A stretch of 64,000 nt of DNA from SIG603 sp963589785 (GTDB taxonomy: Bacteria; Bacillota; Clostridia; Oscillospirales; Acutalibacteraceae). Positions 51,001-57,540 of the stretch are shown piece after piece. The stretch's first letter is position 1. Each line of letters opens with the position of its first letter. The notes under the pieces are model-generated. The model had not been told where the DNA came from. It saw nothing but the letters and a program-made list of their open reading frames with translations, and made no database searches. The position numbers and the translations under genes were made by a program. The DNA lies in NCBI GenBank assembly GCA_963589785.1, contig CAVAMJ010000005.1:1-64000 (forward strand). The letters are read 5' to 3'.

Positions 51001-51058
51001 TCAGTTTGATGAGGCTGAATTTAATTTTGGCTTTACAATAATCCCGTTCGTCAAATAA
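48026..51058 (+). CDS. lacZ: Beta-galactosidase, GH2 (LacZ type)
   Basis: 1010-residue GH2 enzyme with the five-domain LacZ layout: sugar-binding domain, Ig-like domain, TIM barrel (about residues 310-605), second Ig-like domain and the large C-terminal beta domain. The acid/base residue is E446 in MWSMGNESAYG and the nucleophile E517 in LVEYCHSMGNGPG. There is no signal peptide, so it acts on imported lactose or related galactosides. A symporter, galactokinase and galactose-1-phosphate uridylyltransferase follow, giving a full route to UDP-galactose and glucose-1-phosphate. GGGAGGA precedes the ATG. Confidence 0.96.
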   Translation: MIIPRYYEDLSVLHENTEKPRAYYIPASKRMDNLVEEREKSDRLQSLNGKWAFKYFESIYDVKEAFYEKGYDISSFDEINVPSVWQMSGYDSHQYTNIRYPFPFDPPYVPQDIPCGAYVHKFDYVSDSEAPKAHLNFDGVDSCYYVWLNGKYVGYDQVSHANGEFDVSDFLVEGENTLAVLVLKWCDGSYLEDQDKFRMSGIFRDVYLLKRPVEAVRDYRIKTKINETSADISVDVDFYCETKVKLSLETADGNKIGEESISENGTVDFTVDSPILWNTENPYLYTLVIESENETVVEKIALRKLEIKDKVIYLNDQKIKFRGVNRHDSDPETGFSIDMEQLKHDMTLMKEHNFNAIRSSHYPNDARFYQLCDKYGFMVIDEADIEAHGPFLIYRKEDTDLERFSRWNEKLADDPKWESSILDRVQRMVLRDKNRFSIVMWSMGNESAYGCNFEKALEWTKTFDPDRITQYESARYRNYKVTYNYDNLDIYSRMYPSLDEINEWLEKDASKPFLLVEYCHSMGNGPGDFEDYFEMIQSHDIMCGGFVWEWCDHAIAHGKTADGKTKYYYGGDHDEVIHDGNFCMDGLVYPDRKPHTGILEYKNVYRPARVVSYNQETGELVFHNYMDFDNLEDYAEIHYELTHDGISIQKGKLAEFSVKPHENGSTILSVPVKDSGKMYLKLSYHLKKDVPLLSKGHVLGFDEIKLENADSRYTPAVKLLGEKASGDIKITESDTELVLKGADFTYTLSKKTGLFEKMSFGGREYLTHPMQLNIWRAPTDNDMYIKNEWKKAHYNEAYTRAYKVTCVQNSSNVTITVDACVVAATVQKILDVKLNWTVDGSGRIDADIHAVKDDEFPVLPRFGVRLFIDKKLDEVGYFGMGPQESYSDKHRGSYHGLFRTNVAEMHEDYIKPQENGSHFDSEFLELSDAKGGVSVAADKAFSFNASLYTQETLENSAHNFELEESDSTVLCVDYKLNGIGSNSCGPTVLQKYQFDEAEFNFGFTIIPFVK

Positions 51059-51090
51059 GAACGGTAATTTAGAAAGAGTGGAATTTTCAA

Positions 51091-52449
51091 ATGGAAGAAA
51101 AAACATATTTAAAATGGTATAACAAAATCGGTTACGGTTCAGGTGATATCGCCGGCAACGTTGTCTATGCATTCCTTACGGCGTTCGTCATGGTTTATCT
51201 CACCGATACAATCGGACTTGCCGCCGGAGTTGTCGGAACACTAATTGCAGTATCAAAACTTTTTGACGGGTTTACCGATGTTTTCTTCGGCTCTATGATA
51301 GATAAAACCCACAGCAAAATGGGTAAAGCAAGACCGTGGATGATTTACGGTTATATCGGTTGTGCGATTACTCTTGTCGGTGTATTCGCAGTGCCAACAA
51401 GTCTTGGCACAACAGCACAGTATGCATGGTTCTTCATTGCATATACTTTGCTTAACGGTGTTTTCTACACAGCAAACAATATCGCTTACTCTGCACTTAC
51501 TTCGCTTGTTACAAAGAACAGCAAGGAAAGAGTTCAGATGGGTTCTTACAGATTTATCTTTGCCTTTGCTACAAGCCTTTTGATTCAGTCTGTCACTGTA
51601 CAGTTCGTAGCGGCTTTAGGCGGCGGTGCAGCTGCATGGAGAACAGTTGCTATCATCTATGCAATTATCGGTCTTATCGTCAACACAATCTCAGGTTTCT
51701 CTGTTAAGGAGCTTCCCGAGGAGGAACTTAACGACGGCAAAGCAGACGGAGATGAGGAAAAGTATGGCCTCATAGAGGCATTCGGACTTCTAATCAAGAA
51801 CAAGTTCTATATGATGATTTGCGGAACTTATATTCTTCAGCAGCTTTACAGCGCAATGATCGGTGTCGGTATCTACTACATGACATGGGTACTTCATAAT
51901 ACCGGTCTTTACAGCGTATTCTCTTGGGCAGTCAACATTCCGCTTATCATTTCTCTTCTTTTCACACCGGCACTTGTCGGCAAGTGGAACGGTATGTATA
52001 AGCTAAATCTCCGTGGCTATATGTTAGCTTGTGTCGGCAGAGGTCTTGTCGTTGTAGCTGGCTGGATGGGAAGTGTTCCGCTTATGCTTCTCTTCACAGC
52101 GATTGCCGCTTTAGGCCAGGGCCCATGGCAAGGCGATATGAACGCTGTTATCGCTTCTTGTTCAGAGTACACTTACCTCACACAGGGCAAGCGTGTTGAC
52201 GGTACTATGTATTCCTGTACTTCATTCGGTGTTAAAGTCGGCGGTGGTACCGCTATCACTGGCTGGCTTTTACAGGCGGCCGGTTATGTCGGAACTGCAA
52301 CAACTCAGCCTGATTCAGCTATCAGCATGATCAGCATGATGTATCTTGTCATTCCGTTTGTAATTGAGATTTTGATTACATTTGTCCTCTCGAGAATGAA
52401 GGTCGAAGAGGCTTGCGAGAAAATCAAAAAGGAAAAGGGCATTGCCTAA
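51091..52449 (+). CDS. GPH-family galactoside symporter
   Basis: 452-residue GPH symporter with about twelve membrane helices. YLTDTIGLAAGVVGTLIAVSK and DGFTDVFFGSMIDKT carry the cation-site residues, and GKARPWMIYG forms the loop after helix 2. It is strongly similar in this region to the symporter at 12936-14348, suggesting an old duplication. It lies 32 bases after the beta-galactosidase gene, so lactose or a galacto-oligosaccharide is the likely cargo. Unlike LacS of some Firmicutes it has no C-terminal IIA phosphorylation domain. Confidence 0.92.
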   Translation: MEEKTYLKWYNKIGYGSGDIAGNVVYAFLTAFVMVYLTDTIGLAAGVVGTLIAVSKLFDGFTDVFFGSMIDKTHSKMGKARPWMIYGYIGCAITLVGVFAVPTSLGTTAQYAWFFIAYTLLNGVFYTANNIAYSALTSLVTKNSKERVQMGSYRFIFAFATSLLIQSVTVQFVAALGGGAAAWRTVAIIYAIIGLIVNTISGFSVKELPEEELNDGKADGDEEKYGLIEAFGLLIKNKFYMMICGTYILQQLYSAMIGVGIYYMTWVLHNTGLYSVFSWAVNIPLIISLLFTPALVGKWNGMYKLNLRGYMLACVGRGLVVVAGWMGSVPLMLLFTAIAALGQGPWQGDMNAVIASCSEYTYLTQGKRVDGTMYSCTSFGVKVGGGTAITGWLLQAAGYVGTATTQPDSAISMISMMYLVIPFVIEILITFVLSRMKVEEACEKIKKEKGIA

Positions 52450-52497
52450 ATTTTCTTAATATATGTGTAATACTTTGAAGTCAAATTGAGTACGAGT

Positions 52498-52539
52498 GGG
52501 AGGCGCCTTTTGAAGCTGGGAAAATAGAAGGCGTCTCCC
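52498..52539 (+). terminator. Hairpin after the galactoside symporter
   Basis: 12-bp stem GGGAGGCGCCTT (52498-52509) / AAGGCGTCTCCC (52528-52539) with one G-T pair. Only GATTTTG follows, so termination may be partial and some read-through into galK is possible. Confidence 0.65.
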
Positions 52540-52625
52540 GATTTTGTAATGAAAAAATGTCGGATTTTAGCGAAAATGCCCAAAAAATTCATTAATAAAT
52601 GTCGGCTCATATTAAAATGTTCCTC

Positions 52626-52653
52626 TTGATAATTATCCCGACAGTGCTAAAAT
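52626..52653 (+). promoter_or_regulatory. Candidate promoter of galK
   Basis: TTGATA (52626-52631), 16-base spacer, TAAAAT (52648-52653), about 50 bases before the galK ATG. Confidence 0.5.
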
Positions 52654-52701
52654 GAAGTAGGTGAAAAACTCTACAATTAATATGCGAAAGGGTGGATTAA
52701 C

Positions 52702-53979
52702 ATGAAGATTAACGAAATTATTAACTTGATTAAAAACGGTGAATATGACGAGAAGCTGCTCGATATTTATGTCGATGCGGAAAAAATCGAGTACCAGCGT
52801 GAAAGATATAAGAAAGCTCTTGAGGCTTTTAAAACCTGTTACGGCGATGCTGACGTTTCCGTTTACAGCGCACCGGGCAGAAGTGAAATCGGCGGAAACC
52901 ACACAGATCATCAGCACGGTGAAGTTTTGGCGGCATCGGTCAACAGCGATGCAATAGCAGTAGTTGAGAAAATAGACGAACCGTGGGCTTATGTAATCTC
53001 TCACGGCTTCGAGCAGATAAAGGTTTCTCTTGGAAATCTTGAGAAAATCGACGAGGAAGAGGAGAGCACCACAGCACTCATCCGTGGAGTTCTTGCTAAA
53101 ATCAAGGAGAACGGCCATGCGATAGGCGGCTTTAAGGCTTATATCACAAGTGATGTTCTTATCGGCTCAGGACTTTCGTCTTCGGCCGCATTTGAAACCT
53201 TGCTTGGCACAATCGTTTCCGGTGAATACAATAAGGGGGAGATTTCTCCGATTGAAATAGCTCAGATCGGTCAGTTTGCAGAGAATGTTTATTTCGGAAA
53301 GCCCTCAGGACTTATGGATCAGATGGCTTGCTCTGTCGGCAGTCTCGTTCATATTGATTTTGCTGATACCGAAAACCCAAAGGTTGAGAGCGTTAAGCTT
53401 GATTTGGATGCTTACGGCTATTCTCTTTGCATCACCGATACTAAGGGCTCGCATGCGGATCTCACAGCTGATTATGCATCAATTCCGCTCGAGATGAAGT
53501 CTGTCGCAAATCTTTTCGGACGAGAGGTTCTCGGAGATATTTCAGGTGAATTCATTCTTGAGAATGCATCTAAAATAAGAGAAAAATGCGGCGACCGTGC
53601 TTTCTTGCGTGCGTTCCATTATGCCCTTGAGAATAAGCGTGTAGAAAAAGAAGTCGATGCACTTAAATCTCAAAATCTCGAAGCTTTCTTTGCACTCGTT
53701 AAGAAGTCGGGCGATTCTTCCTACAAGTTCCTTCAGAATGTATATACAAGCAAGGACGTTGTTCATCAGAATTTGTCCGTTGCACTTGCTGTCAGCGAGG
53801 CTGTCCTTGGTGACGAGGGAGCTTGCAGAGTTCACGGCGGCGGATTTGCGGGTACTGTTCAGGCTTTTGTTCCTAACAAGCTTGTCGCAGATTACAAGAA
53901 AGCACTCGACAGTGTCTTTGGAGATAACTCCTGTGTTGTTATGAAAATCCGTAAGTACGGCGGAATTAAGGTTATTTAA
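52702..53979 (+). CDS. galK: Galactokinase
   Basis: 425-residue GHMP kinase that phosphorylates galactose at C1 with ATP. The galactokinase signature is seen at residues 58-70 (PGRSEIGGNHTDH, a variant of GRxNLIGEHTDY). The ATP-binding GSGLSSSAAFE lies near residues 154-164 and the GGGFAGTVQAF motif near the end. The signature change, with Ser-Glu after Arg and Gly-Asn before His, is of a type that I recall from clostridial galactokinases. It has an N-terminal extension of about 50 residues over the E. coli enzyme. GalT follows after 23 bases. Confidence 0.93.
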   Translation: MKINEIINLIKNGEYDEKLLDIYVDAEKIEYQRERYKKALEAFKTCYGDADVSVYSAPGRSEIGGNHTDHQHGEVLAASVNSDAIAVVEKIDEPWAYVISHGFEQIKVSLGNLEKIDEEEESTTALIRGVLAKIKENGHAIGGFKAYITSDVLIGSGLSSSAAFETLLGTIVSGEYNKGEISPIEIAQIGQFAENVYFGKPSGLMDQMACSVGSLVHIDFADTENPKVESVKLDLDAYGYSLCITDTKGSHADLTADYASIPLEMKSVANLFGREVLGDISGEFILENASKIREKCGDRAFLRAFHYALENKRVEKEVDALKSQNLEAFFALVKKSGDSSYKFLQNVYTSKDVVHQNLSVALAVSEAVLGDEGACRVHGGGFAGTVQAFVPNKLVADYKKALDSVFGDNSCVVMKIRKYGGIKVI

Positions 53980-54002
53980 ATCTAAATCAAGAGGTGACAT
54001 AC

Positions 54003-55499
54003 ATGATAGACGATTTAATTTATGAGCTTGTGCTTTATGCCGAGAAGAATGAGCTTGTCGCAGAAGAGGACGAGGTTTGTGTGATAAATGCACTTCTCGA
54101 GATCTTTGGACGCGACGATTATTTTCCGCAAAACAAAGTAAGTGAACCGAGAGAAATCCACGAAATTCTCGAAGATATGCTGTCTTATGCGACTGAGAGC
54201 GGCATTCTAACCGAGCCGACAAACACCGAAAAGGATCTTTTCGACACTAAAATCATGGGTGCGGTAACTCCGCTTCCGTCCGTAGTCAGAACGAGATTTA
54301 AAGAGCTCTATTCTCTGTCCCCCGAGGAGGCAACCGACGATTACTATCGTTTCAGCAAAGCTACCAATTATATCCGTGAGGACAGAATAAAAAAGGACGA
54401 GAAATGGCTCTACGATTCAAAGTACGGAAAGCTTGACATCACTATCAATCTTTCTAAGCCTGAAAAAGATCCGAGAGATATAGCTCTTGCGGGCAAAGTG
54501 AAAAAATCCGCTTATCCGGCTTGCCAGCTTTGCAAGGAAAATGAGGGATATGCCGGAACACTCACTCATCCGGCTAGACAAAATCACAGAATTATTCCGA
54601 TTAATCTTTTCGGCGAGAACTATTATCTTCAGTATTCACCGTATGTTTATTACAACGAGCATTGTATCGTTTTTAACGAAAAGCATGTTCCTATGGTAAT
54701 CAATAGGGCAACATTTGAGAAGCTGCTTGATTTTGTTTCGCAGTTCCCTCATTATACCGTTGGTTCCAATGCTGATTTGCCGATTGTAGGAGGTTCGATT
54801 TTAAGCCATGACCATTTCCAGGGCGGAAGATATGTCTTTGCAATGGCAAAGGCAGAATGCGAGAAAGAGTTTAAGCTTGCAAATTTCCCGAATGTTGAAG
54901 CAGGAGTGCTTAACTGGCCGATGTCCGTTATCCGCCTTATTTGCGCCGATCAAGAGGAGCTTGTAGCAGCGGCCGACAATATTCTCACAAAATGGAGAGC
55001 ATATTCCGATGAGTCTGCTTTCATTTTTGCCGAGACTGATGGCGTGCCTCACAATACAATCACTCCGATTGCAAGAAAGAGAAACGGCAAATTCGAGCTG
55101 GATTTAGTTCTTCGCAATAATATAACAACTGAGGAACATCCGCTTGGTGTTTTCCATCCGCATGCAAAGCTTCACCACATTAAGAAAGAGAATATCGGTT
55201 TAATCGAGGTTATGGGTCTTGCAGTGCTTCCCGCACGACTTAAAAAGGAAATGCACGCGCTCGAAACCGCTATTTTGAACGGTGAAAATCTTCGCGAAAA
55301 CGAATTGACGGCATCGCATGCCGACTGGGCAGAGGAGTGGACTTCTCGCTATGAACTAAACAGCGAGAACATTCACGGAATCGTTCAGGCTGAAATCGGA
55401 AAGGTGTTCGCTGAGGTTCTTGAGGATGCGGGAGTGTTCAAGAGAACTAAAGAGGGAGAAGAGGCTTTTGACCGCTTTATCGGCACACTCGATAAATAA
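54003..55499 (+). CDS. galT: UDP-glucose:hexose-1-phosphate uridylyltransferase (GalT class II)
   Basis: 498-residue Firmicute-type GalT, longer than the E. coli enzyme. It exchanges UMP between UDP-glucose and galactose-1-phosphate. The active-site motif is SHDHFQGG at residues 268-275, and HPHAKLHHIK comes later near residue 385. The frame opens at GTG 53994, but AGAGGTGA places the ribosome site on that codon, so the ATG at 54003 was used. With GalK it completes galactose entry. No galE is seen beside them, so the epimerase must be elsewhere. Confidence 0.94.
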   Translation: MIDDLIYELVLYAEKNELVAEEDEVCVINALLEIFGRDDYFPQNKVSEPREIHEILEDMLSYATESGILTEPTNTEKDLFDTKIMGAVTPLPSVVRTRFKELYSLSPEEATDDYYRFSKATNYIREDRIKKDEKWLYDSKYGKLDITINLSKPEKDPRDIALAGKVKKSAYPACQLCKENEGYAGTLTHPARQNHRIIPINLFGENYYLQYSPYVYYNEHCIVFNEKHVPMVINRATFEKLLDFVSQFPHYTVGSNADLPIVGGSILSHDHFQGGRYVFAMAKAECEKEFKLANFPNVEAGVLNWPMSVIRLICADQEELVAAADNILTKWRAYSDESAFIFAETDGVPHNTITPIARKRNGKFELDLVLRNNITTEEHPLGVFHPHAKLHHIKKENIGLIEVMGLAVLPARLKKEMHALETAILNGENLRENELTASHADWAEEWTSRYELNSENIHGIVQAEIGKVFAEVLEDAGVFKRTKEGEEAFDRFIGTLDK

Positions 55500-55547
55500 T
55501 ATTTGAGTAAATGGGATACACCCTTTTCTAATACCACCTTCCTACGA

Positions 55548-55582
55548 AATTACCCTAATGCATTAGCTTAGGGTAATTTTCT
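55548..55582 (+). terminator. Intrinsic terminator of galKT
   Basis: 11-bp stem AATTACCCTAA (55548-55558) / TTAGGGTAATT (55568-55578), followed by TT and CTTG. Confidence 0.85.
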
Positions 55583-55591
55583 TGCGTATAA

Positions 55592-55626
55592 CAACAAAAC
55601 CGATGCATTTTTCGTGCATCGGTTTT
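55592..55626 (-). terminator. Terminator of the hypB operon
   Basis: Perfect 12-bp stem AAAACCGATGCA (55596-55607) / TGCATCGGTTTT (55615-55626). On the minus strand it ends GGTTTTGTTGTT, an interrupted T tract. Confidence 0.75.
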
Positions 55627-55642
55627 GCTGTCAAAATGAGAA

Positions 55643-56311
55643 TTAGATATTCCAAGAATTAATCTGTTTTCTGAGCCAATTCACCCAATTTTCGATTCCT
55701 TCTCCTGTCTTTGCACTTATGAAGAAAATCTCGCAATTAGGATTTAGTTTTTTAATTCTTTCGACTACCGCATCGTCATCAAAATCAAACACACATTTTG
55801 TGTCAATTTTGTTTATGAGCACGCAGTCGCTTATCGTGAACATCAACGGATATTTTAATGGCTTGTCGTCGCCCTCAGGCACGGATAAAATCATTGCATT
55901 CTTTGATGCGCCTGTGTCAAATTCTGCCGGACAAACAAGATTGCCGACGTTTTCGAGCACGACAAAATCAAAGTCTTTTGCATCGAAGTTATCAAGTCCC
56001 TGTTTAGTCATACCGGCGTCTAAATGGCACATTCCGCCCGTATGAAGCTGGATAGACTTTGCGCCTGTTTCGGCGATTGTTTTTGCATCAACCTCGCTGT
56101 CGATGTCTGCTTCCATAACGCCGATTTTGTATTCGTCCTTAAGTGCGGCGATAGTCTTTTTGAGCGTTGTTGTTTTGCCGCTTCCCGGGGAAGACATTAA
56201 GTTTAAAAGGAAAGTTCTGTCTTTTTTGAGTTGCTCACGAAGCTTATCTGCTTCTCTGTCATTGTTTTCAAATACCGAATGTTTGATTTCGATTACCTTG
56301 TAGTCGTTCAT
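55643..56311 (-). CDS. hypB: Hydrogenase nickel-incorporation GTPase HypB
   Basis: 222-residue SIMIBI GTPase. The P-loop is SPGSGKTT at residues 41-48, the metal-binding site includes C95-H96 in GGMCHLDAG, and the guanine motif NKIDTKCVF comes later. There is no His-rich nickel-storage N-terminus. HypB with HypA inserts nickel into NiFe-hydrogenase, and in Helicobacter also supports urease. No hydrogenase structural genes are in the window, but a full urease operon is. It is the second gene after the DUF5692-like membrane protein. The HypA gene lies at 60451 on the other strand. Confidence 0.94.
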   Translation of the reverse strand: MNDYKVIEIKHSVFENNDREADKLREQLKKDRTFLLNLMSSPGSGKTTTLKKTIAALKDEYKIGVMEADIDSEVDAKTIAETGAKSIQLHTGGMCHLDAGMTKQGLDNFDAKDFDFVVLENVGNLVCPAEFDTGASKNAMILSVPEGDDKPLKYPLMFTISDCVLINKIDTKCVFDFDDDAVVERIKKLNPNCEIFFISAKTGEGIENWVNWLRKQINSWNI

Positions 56312-56322
56312 AGTACCTCTGA

Positions 56323-57372
56323 TTATTTGTTTTTAGCCGCTCTCTCAAGCGCGAGCTTGTAGTCTCTCTGATATGTGAATATCTCTTTTTTGTATGGGTT
56401 TGTCTTCGTTTCAATGGAACGCTTGATGATTATTGCAAGAATAATTACATTAGCGGCAAGAGCGAGAATTGCAAGAATTCCCTGTGCTCTCGGGTCTGCG
56501 CTTGCAGGTGCTACGGAAGCGTTCATTACATATCCCTCCGGGTAGACGGAGGAATAAACAGCGAATTTATCGCTGAGCATAAACTGCGGAACTATCTGGG
56601 CGAACATGCACCAAATAGCAAGTGTGTTTGCACGGTTCTGAATCCAGCCGCCCTTGTTCCAAAGTGCGTTTGCAAATGTAGGAGCAAGAAGAAGTGCAAG
56701 ACCGCAATACCAGCTGTGAGTCGGAAGATTGTTGTAAGTGTACTCGAAGTTCCAAATATCATAGGCGAGTATATAGCACCAGGTCATATCGGGCCAAAGC
56801 ATATCCTTCTTATCCTTTGACTGATAGATTCCCCACCAGCCTGTCATGCAGAAGATGTTGATGATGCCGGCGATACCGTTAACCCAGTTCCACCAGCCGC
56901 CGTAAAGCCAAATGCCCTCGTTGGAATACCACCAAGCGGAGCCAGTCTCAGCTAATGCGTGAGCGCCCTTGATTGCCGACTCAAAGTCTGACGCAACAGC
57001 AATGAGAATGTTAATAGCAACGATAAGGAATGGGAAAACCTTGAACCATTCTGTCTTTCCGATGCCCCACTTATACTTTAAGAACATGAATCCGATGCAG
57101 CCGATTGTGGCGGCATAGAGCTTTGCATAGTGGAACCAGCCGTTCATGTGAAGGTAGGTGGGGTTGTTAAGTGCCCACTCGCTTCCATTCTTAACGCCTA
57201 TCATAATTGCAACGAAATAGACAGTTAAAACAACAGGGACGGCAATGAAGCAGAATAGTCCGCCAGCCTTGCTTCTTCGTGCGACCTCGTTTAAAATGAT
57301 AAGTCCGACGAAAGCCATTAGCCAACCTAAAAGCTGGGTGATTGATGAGTCACCGTAAATGTGAAAAAACAT
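56323..57372 (-). CDS. Polytopic membrane protein, DUF5692-like
   Basis: 349-residue protein with about nine to ten membrane helices and an unusual number of Trp residues (for example GWWNWVNG and TGWWGIYQS). I recall this type as DUF5692, function unknown, but cannot confirm it here. It is co-transcribed with hypB (stop to start 11 bases) and divergent from a large Fe-S/FAD oxidoreductase, so a link to nickel, hydrogen or electron transfer is possible. The frame opens at 57387, but GGAGG lies before the ATG at 57372. There is no cleavable signal peptide. Confidence 0.75.
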   Translation of the reverse strand: MFFHIYGDSSITQLLGWLMAFVGLIILNEVARRSKAGGLFCFIAVPVVLTVYFVAIMIGVKNGSEWALNNPTYLHMNGWFHYAKLYAATIGCIGFMFLKYKWGIGKTEWFKVFPFLIVAINILIAVASDFESAIKGAHALAETGSAWWYSNEGIWLYGGWWNWVNGIAGIINIFCMTGWWGIYQSKDKKDMLWPDMTWCYILAYDIWNFEYTYNNLPTHSWYCGLALLLAPTFANALWNKGGWIQNRANTLAIWCMFAQIVPQFMLSDKFAVYSSVYPEGYVMNASVAPASADPRAQGILAILALAANVIILAIIIKRSIETKTNPYKKEIFTYQRDYKLALERAAKNK

Positions 57373-57429
57373 AGTATACCTCCTCAAAATATGCTAATTT
57401 AGATATACGCACACCTTGTACTCAAACAC

Positions 57430-57458
57430 ATAGTATCACTATGAAATATTATAGTCAA
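57430..57458 (-). promoter_or_regulatory. Promoter of the DUF5692-hypB operon
   Basis: On the minus strand: TTGACT (57458-57453), 17-base spacer, TACTAT (57435-57430), about 58 bases upstream of the start. Confidence 0.65.
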
Positions 57459-57480
57459 GTTAATTATTTAACAAATTCGA

Positions 57481-57509
57481 TTGACTTTATAGAGCAAAAG
57501 ATATAAAAT
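57481..57509 (+). promoter_or_regulatory. Promoter of the Fe-S/FAD oxidoreductase operon
   Basis: TTGACT (57481-57486), 17-base spacer, TAAAAT (57504-57509). The -35 is only 22 bases from that of the divergent promoter, so one regulator could control both. Confidence 0.7.
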
Positions 57510-57540
57510 TATTCTACTAAATAGTTTGGAGATGTGTGTT

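Noticed and set aside
53542..54222. 226-residue antisense ORF across galK and galT
   Set aside because: It spans the junction of two well-supported genes and has no start signal.
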